Positions 33,760 to 42,726 are shown, counted from the stretch's first letter. The stretch: DNA of 64,000 bases from HKCCE3408 sp039183205 (GCA_039183205.1 JBCDBR010000002.1:62001-126000), one strand, 5' to 3'. The notes: a model not told the origin generated them from the sequence alone. Numbers and translations are program-made.

Positions 33760-34537
33760 GTCGGAGGACGTCGCGCTCCTGATCGATGCGGCCGAACGCG
33801 CTGGCGACATTGCATTGCGGCATTTTTCCGGAGACCGAACACCCACCCAAAAGCCGGGTGGTCAAGGCCCAGTGACAGATGCCGACCTTGAGGTCGACGC
33901 GGCACTGCGCACGCAATTGTTGGCCGCGCGTCCGGGTTATGGCTGGTTGTCCGAAGAGACACCGGACAATGCCGCGCGGCTCGCTTGTGAGCACGTATTT
34001 ATCATCGACCCAATCGACGGCACGCGTGCATTCGTCGATGGACGGAAATCTTGGGCACATTCCCTGGCGATTGTGCGCGGCGGGGCCGTTGTGGCGGCCG
34101 TGGTGTTTCTACCAGCTCTAGAACGCATGTATGTTGCAGGTTTGGGCGATGGCGCGCAGTTAAACGGGGCCAGAATTGAGGTCGATCCTGGCGCAAATGA
34201 AGGTGACGAAATCCTCGCCGCCCGGCCTAATTTCAGCGATGACAGGTGGCCCGGCGGCGTCACCCCTATGCGCCGTGCCTTCCGGTCATCCCTGGCCAAT
34301 CGGCTTGCGCTTGTCGCCGAGGCACGTTTTGCCGCGATGCTGAGTTTGCGCGAAGTCTGGGATTGGGATGTTGCCGCTGGCGCGCTCCTTGTGACCGAGG
34401 CGGGTGGCAATGCCAGCACCCCGACCGGCGCAAGCCTGAACTTTAACCAGGAACATGCCATGCAACCGGGAATATTGGCCGCCCCGCGCCAGCTTCATCA
34501 GCAACTTGTTGCACGGCTCACGCCGCCGGCTGCTTGA
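33746..34537 (+). CDS. cysQ: Inositol monophosphatase-type 3'(2'),5'-bisphosphate nucleotidase
   Basis: A 263-residue lithium-sensitive phosphatase of the CysQ group, which removes the 3' phosphate of PAP from sulfate assimilation. Metal-binding motifs are complete: GPVTDADLEVD, LSEETPD, IDPIDGTRAF and WDWDVAAGALLVTEAGG. It starts with TTG 33746, nine bases after GAGGGG and inside the end of pmbA. A histidinol-phosphatase or inositol phosphatase role cannot be excluded. Confidence 0.85.
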   Translation: MPAPKSEDVALLIDAAERAGDIALRHFSGDRTPTQKPGGQGPVTDADLEVDAALRTQLLAARPGYGWLSEETPDNAARLACEHVFIIDPIDGTRAFVDGRKSWAHSLAIVRGGAVVAAVVFLPALERMYVAGLGDGAQLNGARIEVDPGANEGDEILAARPNFSDDRWPGGVTPMRRAFRSSLANRLALVAEARFAAMLSLREVWDWDVAAGALLVTEAGGNASTPTGASLNFNQEHAMQPGILAAPRQLHQQLVARLTPPAA

Positions 34538-34595
34538 CCGTGCGACCCAAAGCCTTACGGTGCCGCGCGATGCCACTCAAGCCTTGGGGGACTTA

Positions 34596-34841
34596 ATGGC
34601 CCAGCGACTGCACCTCGTCTTTGGCGGCGAACTGACAGATACGTCTCGGACGGAATTCCGTGATGTCGATGCGATCCATATCGTCGGGATTTATCCGGAT
34701 TACAGATCGGCCTACAATGCGTGGAAATCCGAAGCGCAGCGTACGGTGGACAACGCCCATATGCGCTATTTCATTGCACATTTGCACCGGCTACGTGACG
34801 AAGAACAGGCCGCATCCTCGACCGAGGAATTGGGCGGCTGA
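34596..34841 (+). CDS. DUF4170 domain protein
   Basis: An 81-residue protein of the DUF4170 family: LVFGGELTDTSRTEFRDVD, IVGIYPDYRSAYNAWK and MRYFIAHLHRL are the conserved blocks. Members sit between cysQ and waaA in many alphaproteobacteria; function unknown. ATG 34596 is preceded by TTGGGGG. It is six bases from waaA and probably co-transcribed. Confidence 0.88.
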   Translation: MAQRLHLVFGGELTDTSRTEFRDVDAIHIVGIYPDYRSAYNAWKSEAQRTVDNAHMRYFIAHLHRLRDEEQAASSTEELGG

Positions 34842-34847
34842 GGCCCC

Positions 34848-36143
34848 ATGGCCAGTTCCCTCGCTCTTAACCTCTATCTCGCCTTTTCCGCGCGCATGAC
34901 AGGGATGTATGAACGTGCGCTCCAACGTCGGCTCGCGGCAGGAAAGGAAGACGAAAGCCGGCTGGATGAGCGACGCGGTCAGGCCGGGCGCGCACGCCCG
35001 TCCGGTCCGCTGATTTGGTTCCATGCCGCCAGCGTCGGGGAATCCATTGCGCTTTTGGAATTGACCCGGCGTTTGGTCGAAGAGGAACCGGCGCTGCATG
35101 TCCTGGTCACGACAGGCACCGTGACGTCGGCCGAGGTCATGGCCAGCCGCTTGCCGGAACGGGCGTTTCACCAGTTCGTCCCCCTTGATGCACGCGCTTG
35201 GGTGGCGCGATTTTTGGATCACTGGCGTCCCAACCTCGCCGTCTGGACCGAGAGCGAGCTGTGGCCTGCGTTGATTGTCGAAACGGATCAGCGCGATATA
35301 CCGATGTTGCTGGTCAATGCGCGTATGTCGAAATCGAGCCATGATCGATGGCGTTTTGTCCTGCGGCGCATGGCGCAAGCACTGCTTAGCCGCTTTTGCG
35401 CCGCCCATGTGCAAGACGGCGTTACGGCCGGGTATCTGCGCCGCCTCGGGCTCCCCGAGGATCGTATGGAGGTCACGGGCGCGTTGAAGGAGGGAGCCGC
35501 CGCGTTGCCGCATGATGAGGCCGAGCGGGCCGATTTTGTCAGCCGGTTGGGCGGCCGGCCTGTCTGGCTCGCGGCCTCGACCCATCCGGGTGAAGAAGCC
35601 GTCGTATTGGCCGCACATCAAAAGGCGTTGCGCAACAATCCAAGGCTGCTTTTGATCTTGGTCCCACGCCATCCCCAACGCGGAGACGAGGTAGCTGAGC
35701 TGTTGTCCAAGGGTGGTTGGTCCTTTGCCCGTCGCAGCACCGAAGACGACATCGATGCCGACACACAGGTATATTTCGCCGACACTGTCGGGGAAATGGG
35801 GCTGTGGTACAGGATCTCACCGATCAGCTTTGTCGGCGGATCCCTCGAACCCATTGGGGGCCACAACCCATTTGAACCCGCCGCCCTCGGATCGGCGATC
35901 CTACACGGACCTTACGTGACAAATTTCGTCGACATCTATCAGCGTCTCACCAAGGCGCATGCCGCCAGGCTGGTCAGCGGGCAAGACCAGCTTGCACAAT
36001 CCGTCAACGATCTGCTGAGCCCCGATCGCGCCGCGGCGATGGCCAATGCCGCGTGGGAGGTGTCATCTGCTGGGGCAAACGTGACCGATCTCGCGATTGA
36101 CCTGATTTTCGATTGGCTTCCGCCAGACAGCGCAAAAAGCTGA
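34848..36143 (+). CDS. waaA: 3-deoxy-D-manno-octulosonic acid (Kdo) transferase
   Basis: A 431-residue GT-B glycosyltransferase that adds Kdo to lipid IVA at the inner membrane. A short hydrophobic N terminus anchors it. LIWFHAASVGESIALLEL carries the catalytic-type glutamate, VWTESELWPALI the family signature, and SFVGGSLEPIGGHNPFEPAALG the nucleotide-sugar site. Length is typical. Its stop overlaps the lpxK start by one base (TGATG). Confidence 0.95.
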   Translation: MASSLALNLYLAFSARMTGMYERALQRRLAAGKEDESRLDERRGQAGRARPSGPLIWFHAASVGESIALLELTRRLVEEEPALHVLVTTGTVTSAEVMASRLPERAFHQFVPLDARAWVARFLDHWRPNLAVWTESELWPALIVETDQRDIPMLLVNARMSKSSHDRWRFVLRRMAQALLSRFCAAHVQDGVTAGYLRRLGLPEDRMEVTGALKEGAAALPHDEAERADFVSRLGGRPVWLAASTHPGEEAVVLAAHQKALRNNPRLLLILVPRHPQRGDEVAELLSKGGWSFARRSTEDDIDADTQVYFADTVGEMGLWYRISPISFVGGSLEPIGGHNPFEPAALGSAILHGPYVTNFVDIYQRLTKAHAARLVSGQDQLAQSVNDLLSPDRAAAMANAAWEVSSAGANVTDLAIDLIFDWLPPDSAKS

Positions 36144-37120
36144 TGCCGCGGGCACCGCGGCATTGGAACCGGCCGCCGGGCCTGACCGCAGCACTTTTGG
36201 CGCCGCTCGGTTGGCTTTACGGCATCGGCACGGCGCGCCGGATTGCCAAAGGCCCGCGCGAGAGGTTGGGCATTCCGATCATTTGCGTCGGCAACCTTAC
36301 CGCGGGCGGGACGGGGAAAACACCTACCGTTATGGCCTTGGCAGATCGGCTCTCGGACCACGGGGCGCAAATCCTTAGCCGCGGCTACGGTGGCGCCCTA
36401 ACCGGTCCTGTGCAGGTCGATGCGGCGCGGCACAGCGCCGCAGATGTCGGCGACGAGCCGCTTTTGCTGTCGGCCTTCGCACCGGTATGGGTCGCAAAGG
36501 ACCGGCACGCCGGCGCGCTGGCAGCGCGCGATGCGGGCGCCAAGGTGCTGATCCTAGATGATGGGTTCCAAGATGCTCGGTTGGCCTATGATCTGTCGAT
36601 TGTTGTTGTCGATGCCGGGCGTGGCTTTGGAAACGGTCGGATTATTCCTGCCGGTCCGCTACGGGAACCTGTTATGCGCGGCTTGGCGCGTGCGGATGCC
36701 ATCCTCTCCATTGGCTCCGAAGCGGCGCAATCGCGGTTTGCCGAACGCTATCGCGCTGCGCTTCCTATCCCGCATTTGACCGGATCTTTGGACACTCTGC
36801 CGACAGGCTTGCCGCTATCGGGCGCGCCGGTTGTTGCCGTGGCAGGGATCGGCGATCCGGAGAAATTCTTTGCCACCGTGCGCGGAACAGGCGCTAAGAT
36901 CGTGCAAAGCATCGCCCTGGCCGATCACCAAGAGCTCAGTCGGCCCCTGATGACCCGCCTGCTGCGCGACGCAACCGAGGCAGGTGCGATCCTTTTGACC
37001 ACGGAAAAAGACGCCGTGCGGCTTCCGCGGGAGTTTCGCGCAAGCGTGACAACCTTGCCGGTCCGGCTCAGTTTTGACGATCCAGCCAAACTCCAAACGC
37101 TTCTTGCCAGGCTGCTTTAG
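36143..37120 (+). CDS. lpxK: Tetraacyldisaccharide 4'-kinase
   Basis: A 325-residue LpxK, the kinase that makes lipid IVA. It starts on a membrane-associated stretch (LTAALLAPLGWLYG), and the P-loop is VGNLTAGGTGKTP at about residue 50. ILDDGFQDARLAYD and LLTTEKDAVRL are the other conserved blocks. The ATG overlaps the waaA stop, giving an lpxK-waaA lipid A/inner-core operon with DUF4170, cysQ and pmbA. Confidence 0.95.
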   Translation: MPRAPRHWNRPPGLTAALLAPLGWLYGIGTARRIAKGPRERLGIPIICVGNLTAGGTGKTPTVMALADRLSDHGAQILSRGYGGALTGPVQVDAARHSAADVGDEPLLLSAFAPVWVAKDRHAGALAARDAGAKVLILDDGFQDARLAYDLSIVVVDAGRGFGNGRIIPAGPLREPVMRGLARADAILSIGSEAAQSRFAERYRAALPIPHLTGSLDTLPTGLPLSGAPVVAVAGIGDPEKFFATVRGTGAKIVQSIALADHQELSRPLMTRLLRDATEAGAILLTTEKDAVRLPREFRASVTTLPVRLSFDDPAKLQTLLARLL

Positions 37121-37155
37121 GTATGCGTCGGTTTGGTTCTAGGCCGCGGCAGCGC

Positions 37156-37171
37156 GGGCGGGCGACCGCCC
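37156..37171. terminator. Small hairpin between convergent lpxK and dsbA-like genes
   Basis: GGGCGG and CCGCCC enclose a GCGA tetraloop (GNRA type). There is no U-tract. Its position between converging stops suggests a transcript-end structure. Confidence 0.3.
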
Positions 37172-37216
37172 CAACGGGGCATTGAGCTCGCACGCACACC
37201 GGAATTGTCGCTTCGA

Positions 37217-37858
37217 TTACGCCTCGGCGATCAGGCCATCCAGCAAAACCTGCATGTCGCTATAGGGCATGTTGCCGTGCATAACACCGTTTATGATAAA
37301 CGTGGGTGTCCCAGGAACTTCGTGTTCCTCCAGACGCGCCTCGTAGCGATCGACCAGGGCCTGTGCGAATTCACCATCGGTCAGGCAGCTTTCAAGCTCT
37401 GCGTCGCTCAGGCCCGCCGTCCGTCCGATACGGCGCAAGTTTTCCGCAACCGTGGCAGCATCCCCTTGGGTCCATTCCCGCTGATTTGCATAAATCAAAT
37501 CTGTAACGCCGAAGAAGCGTTCGGGCCCGGCGCAACGCGCCACCATCGTCGCCCAAAGACCAAAGCGGTCGAAATACACCTCGCGGTAGATGAACCGTAC
37601 GGTGCCTTGATCGATATAATCCGCCTTGAGTTGCGGGTAGACTTCCTCGTGGAAGCGGGCGCAATGGGGACAGGTAAAACTTGCATATTCGATAAATTCG
37701 ACAGGGGCGTCTTCAGCGCCTAAAGTCATTTCCGGTATCTCGCGGCCGGGATTGTCCTGCGCCATCGCTGGCGCGACAAGATCGGGGCCAAGCAGGGCTG
37801 TGCCACCCATTATGGCAGCACCTGCGCCCATCCCACCCAGTAAAAACCTGCGTTTCAT
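37217..37858 (-). CDS. DsbA-family thiol-disulfide protein, probable Tat export
   Basis: A 213-residue thioredoxin-fold protein. The N terminus KRRFLLGGMGAGAAIMGGTALLG has a twin-arginine followed by a hydrophobic stretch and a cut site near APAMAQ, suggesting Tat secretion. The active site is YASFTCPHCARFHEEV (CPHC), and the cis-proline is in VPGTPTFIING. It is an oxidase or isomerase candidate of the periplasm (BdbD/DsbA_4-like). AGGAG precedes the ATG. Eleven bases separate it from the DUF721 gene upstream. Confidence 0.9.
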   Translation of the reverse strand: MKRRFLLGGMGAGAAIMGGTALLGPDLVAPAMAQDNPGREIPEMTLGAEDAPVEFIEYASFTCPHCARFHEEVYPQLKADYIDQGTVRFIYREVYFDRFGLWATMVARCAGPERFFGVTDLIYANQREWTQGDAATVAENLRRIGRTAGLSDAELESCLTDGEFAQALVDRYEARLEEHEVPGTPTFIINGVMHGNMPYSDMQVLLDGLIAEA

Positions 37859-37868
37859 TGAAATTCTC

Positions 37869-38405
37869 CTATCCATTCGATGTCTCCTCGGGCCCCAGCA
37901 CATGGCCCGCCAACCGGGTTAAAGCGTTGCGCAAGCGATCGTCGGCAATTTCATCAATTCCGCGGCTTGCGGCGGCCCGCACCTCAGGGGCAGCGGTTGG
38001 TCGCACATTGGGTGTGAAGGTTGTTTGCCGGTCCTCGGCAAACCCCGTGGAAGTTGTTTGCGTAATATGCACGCGGCTCACGGCACGGTAGCCGTAACAC
38101 GCGTTCACACTCGCAACGATCTCTGCCTCTCGCATCTGTACCAACGGCGCGGAGGCCCCGTTCGTCAACACAACCAACGTGCCGCCCAAACCCTGTTTCC
38201 CGCCATAGCGCAGCGTCACAGGGCTCGCCATTTCTGCAATGTCGGCGCCGACGATTTCGTGCCATCGGGTCAGCAATTTCGTTTCGGCGAAACCCCGTTT
38301 GGTCGCCGGTCCCTTCATCAGGCCCGCCATCAGACGCGAGGCCGGTTCGAAACCACGATTGCGGCGCCGAGTGCGCTCTGGCAGGGTGGGGTCACGAGGG
38401 GACAT
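37869..38405 (-). CDS. DUF721 domain protein
   Basis: A 178-residue basic protein of the DUF721 (DciA-like) family. The domain runs from LMKGPATKRGFAETKLLTRWHEIVG to ACYGYRAVSRVHI. DciA proteins load the replicative helicase in bacteria lacking DnaC; whether this member does so is inference. The C-terminal tail is family-variable. Operon with the dsbA-like gene; divergent from mutY with very little space. Confidence 0.85.
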   Translation of the reverse strand: MSPRDPTLPERTRRRNRGFEPASRLMAGLMKGPATKRGFAETKLLTRWHEIVGADIAEMASPVTLRYGGKQGLGGTLVVLTNGASAPLVQMREAEIVASVNACYGYRAVSRVHITQTTSTGFAEDRQTTFTPNVRPTAAPEVRAAASRGIDEIADDRLRNALTRLAGHVLGPEETSNG

Positions 38406-38419
38406 TTCATCCCTTTCCT

Positions 38420-39547
38420 ATGCTGCCAGCAAATCTACGTCACGAGATGATGTTAGCCAATAACGAGCCGATGCCCGAGCGCTCACGGTTACGCGAGCAT
38501 ACCATCGCCCCGGCGCTTTTACGATGGTACGATATGCATGCACGCGACTTGCCGTGGCGCGTTGGACCCGCCGATCGCGCACGCGGCGAACGCGCTGATC
38601 CGTATCGCGTGTGGCTATCGGAAATCATGTTGCAACAAACGACGGTGGCCGCCGTCAGAGCCTACTTTCTGCGCTTTACCAAACGTTGGCCGACGATCAC
38701 CGCACTGGCTGCGGCCGATGATGCCGACGTCATGGCAGAATGGGCCGGTTTGGGCTACTACGCCCGGGCCCGCAACTTGTTGAAATGCGCCCGCGTCGTT
38801 GCATCGCGAAACGGCGTGTTTCCCGATACCGAAGATGCGTTGCGCGAGCTTCCAGGCATCGGCCCCTACACGGCCGCGGCCATCGCGGCGATCGCCTTTG
38901 ACAAGCCTGCTGGCGTGATGGATGGAAACGTCGAACGCGTGATGGCCCGGGTGTTTGCCGTCAGGAGCCCATTGCCGGGGGCAAAGGCCGAATTGCGTGC
39001 TCTGGTCGAAGCTGCGACACCCGTTTCGCGACCGGGTGACTACGCGCAGGCGGTCATGGATTTAGGCGCCACGATATGTACGCCGCGATCGCCCGCCTGC
39101 GGCATTTGCCCGGTGATGGATGGCTGTGCCGCGCGCGCCGAAGGCATCGCAACCGAGCTACCGAAAAAGGCGCCAAAGGCTGCCAAACCAACGCGCTTTG
39201 GCATTGCCTATATTGCGCGGCGGGCGGATGGCGCCCTGCTATTGGAAACCCGACCGCCTCGGGGTCTGTTGGGTGGCATGCTGGGCTGGCCGGGAACGGA
39301 TTGGGCTGAAACGCTTCCAAGCGACGCCCCCCCCTGCGAGGCCGATTGGCACCCATTGGGGACGGAAGTGCGGCATACCTTCACGCATTTTCAGCTCAGG
39401 CTCGCTGTGGAAGTGGCGGACGTTCCCGATTGTGCCCGCGCCGACCGGGGTGTTTTTTACGACGCGAGCGATTTCCGCCCGGCCAACCTGCCCACTGTGA
39501 TGCGCAAAGCGTATAACCTTGCGGTAACAGGTTGGGCGCGTGATTGA
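38420..39547 (+). CDS. mutY: A/G-specific adenine glycosylase
   Basis: A 375-residue MutY, which removes adenine paired with 8-oxoguanine. The catalytic region is VWLSEIMLQQTTVAAV, the helix-hairpin-helix LPGIGPYTAAAIAAIAF with the Asp in VMDGNVERV, and the 4Fe-4S cluster C-X6-C-X2-C-X5-C at CTPRSPACGICPVMDGC. A NUDIX-like C-terminal domain (RGLLGGMLGWPGTDW) reads the 8-oxoG. The start is uncertain: ATGs at 38420, 38447, 38450 and 38471 lack clear ribosome sites, and the last would leave more room for a divergent promoter. Confidence 0.93.
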   Translation: MLPANLRHEMMLANNEPMPERSRLREHTIAPALLRWYDMHARDLPWRVGPADRARGERADPYRVWLSEIMLQQTTVAAVRAYFLRFTKRWPTITALAAADDADVMAEWAGLGYYARARNLLKCARVVASRNGVFPDTEDALRELPGIGPYTAAAIAAIAFDKPAGVMDGNVERVMARVFAVRSPLPGAKAELRALVEAATPVSRPGDYAQAVMDLGATICTPRSPACGICPVMDGCAARAEGIATELPKKAPKAAKPTRFGIAYIARRADGALLLETRPPRGLLGGMLGWPGTDWAETLPSDAPPCEADWHPLGTEVRHTFTHFQLRLAVEVADVPDCARADRGVFYDASDFRPANLPTVMRKAYNLAVTGWARD

Positions 39548-39580
39548 CGAACGCCTAGATCGCGCGGCATTTTGGCAATC

Positions 39581-40714
39581 ATGAACGACAGCCCCAATAC
39601 CCCCTCCAGGCTCGATCCGGCCTGGCCCTTTTGGGTCTCTCTGCTTTTGGTGCCGCTGATTTTATTCGTCGCGGCGCAAGGCGGCCTGTGGTTGTTTTTG
39701 GTGCCGATTTCGACTTGGTGGCTCTTTATTGGCCTTGATGCTGCGACCGCGGCGAACACCAACAATGCCGATCCAGAAACGGCAGAGGACGCGCTCGGCG
39801 CCTACAAGGCGCTCACGCTTCTGTGGGTCCCGCTGCAATTTGGCGTGATCCTTGGGTTGATTTGGTATGCCACGCGCGCCGCGCACTTGGACACTATCGA
39901 AAAGATCGGGCTCTTTTGCGGTGTTGGCATCCTGTCCGGAACGATTGGGATCAACTACGCACACGAACTGATGCATCAACGCAATCGGCTTGAACGTTGG
40001 GCGGCAGATTTGCTGCTGGCATCGGTGTTATATTCGCATTTCAGGTCCGAACATCTATTGGTCCATCACCGATATATCGGCACCCCGAAAGACCCGGTCA
40101 CCGCCCGATACAACGAGGCCTTTTGGCGTTTCTTTCCTCGCGTGCTGATCGCCTGCGCCCTGTCCTCATTCGCGGCAGAGGCGGCGCTATTGGCGCGTAA
40201 GAACAGGCCATGGTGGGACTGGGCGAACCCATTTTGGCGCTATGCAGGCCTGCAAACTGTGTGCGTGGTCGCGGCTCTTGCCCTTGGTGGCTGGGCCGGG
40301 CTGGGGCTCTTTGCCGTGCAGGCCGTCGTTGCGATCTGGCAATTGGAACTGGTCAATTACGTGGAGCATTACGGGCTGACCCGACGCCATCTGGGTGCCG
40401 GTCGGTATGAACACGTGCAGCCGCATCACAGTTGGAATTCAACCGAACGGGCCTCGAACTGGCTATTGATCAATCTTCAGCGGCATTCGGATCACCATTA
40501 CAAACCGGACCGGCGTTTTCCGCTGCTTCAAAGCCGCGTGGGCGAGGCGCCGGAACTTCCGGCTGGGTATCCGGTGATGACCTTGGCCGCGCTGGTGTCG
40601 CCCATTTGGCGGCGGATCATGAACCCGCGCGTGCGCGCATGGCGGCGCCAACACTATGCCGATATTGAGGATTGGTCGGCCTACAACGCCGCATCCAACC
40701 CCTTGCCGCGGTAA
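39581..40714 (+). CDS. AlkB-type membrane di-iron alkane monooxygenase
   Basis: A 377-residue integral membrane oxygenase. Several hydrophobic segments surround the histidine boxes: HELMHQ, HLLVHH, NYVEHYG and LQRHSDHH, the AlkB/XylM pattern that binds two irons. AlkB hydroxylates medium-chain alkanes at the terminal carbon using rubredoxin electrons. No rubredoxin or rubredoxin reductase gene is in the window, so redox partners lie elsewhere. ATG 39581 is used; a TTG nine bases earlier is in frame. A strong hairpin follows the stop. Confidence 0.88.
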   Translation: MNDSPNTPSRLDPAWPFWVSLLLVPLILFVAAQGGLWLFLVPISTWWLFIGLDAATAANTNNADPETAEDALGAYKALTLLWVPLQFGVILGLIWYATRAAHLDTIEKIGLFCGVGILSGTIGINYAHELMHQRNRLERWAADLLLASVLYSHFRSEHLLVHHRYIGTPKDPVTARYNEAFWRFFPRVLIACALSSFAAEAALLARKNRPWWDWANPFWRYAGLQTVCVVAALALGGWAGLGLFAVQAVVAIWQLELVNYVEHYGLTRRHLGAGRYEHVQPHHSWNSTERASNWLLINLQRHSDHHYKPDRRFPLLQSRVGEAPELPAGYPVMTLAALVSPIWRRIMNPRVRAWRRQHYADIEDWSAYNAASNPLPR

Positions 40715-40750
40715 AAAAATTCCCACCAAGGTCTGGGGCCTTGGTGGGAA
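40713..40750 (-). terminator. Strong terminator between alkB-like gene and ccrM (bidirectional)
   Basis: TTCCCACCAAGG (40720-40731) and CCTTGGTGGGAA (40739-40750) form a perfect 12-bp stem with a 7-base loop. On the minus strand seven T follow, so it mainly terminates ccrM; on the plus strand it may stop alkB transcripts without a U-tract. Confidence 0.85.
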
Positions 40751-40806
40751 GTTAGGGTCGCACCATGTGACCCGATCGGGCCGCAGGTACGGGCGGTATG
40801 CGCGTG

Positions 40807-41907
40807 TCAGTCGGCCAATTCGGCCCTGATTTGTTGGCGAAAAATGTCAATTGGAACACGGGCGCCTTCAACTTCGAAATGCCAGTAGATCCAGCCATTG
40901 CACGAGGGCGCGCCTTCCAACGCGGCGCCAACTTGATGGATTGAACCTTTAGTGTCTTGCGCGACCAACGTGCCATCGGCGCGCACTTTCGCGCGGTGTC
41001 GGCCATTTAAGCTGACCAACTCATCGCCGGGGTTGAGCAAGCCGCGCTCCACCACTTGACCAAACGGCACCCGCGGTTCGGCGCGTTTTGACGTTGTAAC
41101 TTTGAGGCCGTCGCCATCGAATTTGCGCACCTTGGCGATGCGGGCTTCTGCGATGGCGCGATAATTTCCGTCGCGTTCAATACCGATGAAATCCCGACCG
41201 AGGGCCTTTGCCATAGCGCCGGTCGTACCGGTACCGAAGAAAGGGTCCAGAACGACGTCACCGGGGTTTGTTGTCGCCACCAAGACACGGTGCAGCAAAG
41301 CCATCGGCTTTTGCGTTGGATGGGCCTTGTTGCCCTTGGCGTCCTTTAAGCGTTCCGCACCCGAACAGATGGGAATGACCCAGTCCGAGCGCATCTGCAC
41401 GCCCTCGTTCAGGGCTTTGAGCGCCTCGTAGTTGAATGTGTATTTCGCCGCTTCCGAAACTGAGGCCCAAATCAGGGTCTCGTGTGCATTCGTCAGACGC
41501 TTCCCGCGAAAGTTGGGCATCGGGTTGGTTTTGCGCCACACCACATCGTTGAGGATCCAAAAGCCAAGATCCTGCATCGATGCACCGACGCGGAAAATGT
41601 TGTGATAGCTGCCGATGACCCAAATCGCCCCGTTGGGTTTCAGAACACGGCGGGCCTCAGCGAGCCAGGCGTGAGTGAACGCATCATAGGCGCCAAAGCT
41701 GTCGAACCGGTCCCAATCATCGTCCACGGCGTCAACCATGGTGTTATTGGGACGGTGCAGGCTGCCTTTGAGTTGCAGGTTATAGGGCGGATCGGCGAAA
41801 ACCAGATCGACAGAACCCGCCGGCAGGTGCTTCATCTCATCGATGCAATCGCCGGACAGGATACTGTTTAACGGCAACGCCGCTTTTGCGTGTGTCTTCG
41901 TCGTCAT
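40807..41907 (-). CDS. ccrM: Cell-cycle DNA adenine methyltransferase CcrM (GANTC)
   Basis: A 366-residue beta-class N6-adenine methyltransferase. Motif IV is VFADPPYNLQLKG near residue 40, the SAM motif FFGTGTTGAMAKAL lies about 225 residues later, and the C-terminal ~80 residues (GQVVERGLLNPGDELVSLNG onward) are the CcrM-specific DNA-recognition tail. In alphaproteobacteria CcrM methylates GANTC late in replication and sets transcription of cell-cycle genes. GAGG is five bases from the ATG. Three GANTC sites lie just upstream, suggesting autoregulation. Confidence 0.95.
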   Translation of the reverse strand: MTTKTHAKAALPLNSILSGDCIDEMKHLPAGSVDLVFADPPYNLQLKGSLHRPNNTMVDAVDDDWDRFDSFGAYDAFTHAWLAEARRVLKPNGAIWVIGSYHNIFRVGASMQDLGFWILNDVVWRKTNPMPNFRGKRLTNAHETLIWASVSEAAKYTFNYEALKALNEGVQMRSDWVIPICSGAERLKDAKGNKAHPTQKPMALLHRVLVATTNPGDVVLDPFFGTGTTGAMAKALGRDFIGIERDGNYRAIAEARIAKVRKFDGDGLKVTTSKRAEPRVPFGQVVERGLLNPGDELVSLNGRHRAKVRADGTLVAQDTKGSIHQVGAALEGAPSCNGWIYWHFEVEGARVPIDIFRQQIRAELAD

Positions 41908-41984
41908 TACTGCCTCTTCGGCGCGTCCCTCGCACCGGCTGCTCGTTGCACCTCTGCGGACACATCCGAACACCTCTTGAACAT

Positions 41985-42023
41985 GAGTCAAAGGCGATTC
42001 GCCGTCAAATTCTTTTTTGAATC
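41985..42023 (-). promoter_or_regulatory. Cluster of three GANTC methylation sites upstream of ccrM
   Basis: GAGTC at 41985-41989, GATTC at 41996-42000 and GAATC at 42019-42023 lie within 39 bases. On the minus strand the first overlaps TTGACT (41986-41991), a possible -35 about 80 bases before the ccrM start; no good -10 is visible. The last overlaps the rnhB stop. Such sites allow methylation-dependent control (as by GcrA in Caulobacter). Confidence 0.55.
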
Positions 42024-42636
42024 AGCGCTTTAAGCTTTTTTCTTGCCACAAGATATTGTGCACCGGCTTGAAGGATCGCCTATGGGCAGGGCTGACACCA
42101 AGGCGCGCCAGCGCGGCAAGATGGGATTTTGTCGGATAACCTGCATTTTGCTCCCAGCCGTAGCCCGGGTGCTGTTGCGCCAGCGCAACCATGACCTCGT
42201 CCCGAGCAACTTTTGCAATGATTGAGGCCGCCGCGATCGACAGACAGCGGGCGTCTCCCTTGACCACGCTGCGTGCCGGACAGGGCAGGTCTGGCAGAGC
42301 ATTACCATCGACCAGCGCGTGATCAGGCGGCTCCGGCAACGCCGCCACTGCGCGTGCCATCGCAACAAAGGTGGCTTCGCGAATATTGACCTGGTCAATT
42401 TCCTGCGCACTCGCCCAGCCGATCCCAATAGCTGCACTGTCATGGAGCGCGCGGAAAAGAGCTGCCCGGCGCGTGGCCGAAAGCTTTTTGGAATCGTTCA
42501 GCCCGCACGGGATGCGCTTGGGGTCCAACACAACCGCCGCCGCAGATACCGGGCCGGCCAAAGGACCGCGCCCAGCCTCGTCGATCCCCGCGACCCGGCC
42601 ACCCAATCGCGCTTCCATCTCAAAATCAGGACCCAT
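42022..42636 (-). CDS. rnhB: Ribonuclease HII
   Basis: A 204-residue type 2 RNase H, which cuts RNA in RNA-DNA hybrids and at single ribonucleotides. The catalytic Asp-Glu is in GIDEAGRGPLAGPV; LNDSKKLSATRR, the VDG segment and SIIAKVARDEVM complete the active site. The C terminus HRRSFKPV is typical. Located directly upstream of ccrM on the same strand, the order seen in other Rhodobacterales as far as I recall. Confidence 0.95.
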   Translation of the reverse strand: MGPDFEMEARLGGRVAGIDEAGRGPLAGPVSAAAVVLDPKRIPCGLNDSKKLSATRRAALFRALHDSAAIGIGWASAQEIDQVNIREATFVAMARAVAALPEPPDHALVDGNALPDLPCPARSVVKGDARCLSIAAASIIAKVARDEVMVALAQQHPGYGWEQNAGYPTKSHLAALARLGVSPAHRRSFKPVHNILWQEKSLKR

Positions 42637-42674
42637 CGCGACATGTGATCATGAGACGCAGGCACAAGCAATAA

Positions 42675-42703
42675 GGCGGCGGCGCCCCAGCCGCGCCGCC
42701 GCC
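42675..42703 (-). terminator. GC-rich hairpin after the 42727-43176 gene
   Basis: GGCGGCGGCGC and GCGCCGCCGCC form a perfect 11-bp stem with a 7-base loop. On the minus strand TTATT follows, a weak U-tract. It separates the exported-protein gene from rnhB. Confidence 0.6.
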
Positions 42704-42726
42704 CCCTGCCTCACTGCTCGGGCTGA

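Noticed and set aside
39581..40714. AlkB beside MutY as a DNA-repair pair (AlkB dealkylase)
   Set aside because: The protein has membrane segments and di-iron histidine boxes, so it is the alkane monooxygenase AlkB, unrelated to the DNA dealkylase of the same name.
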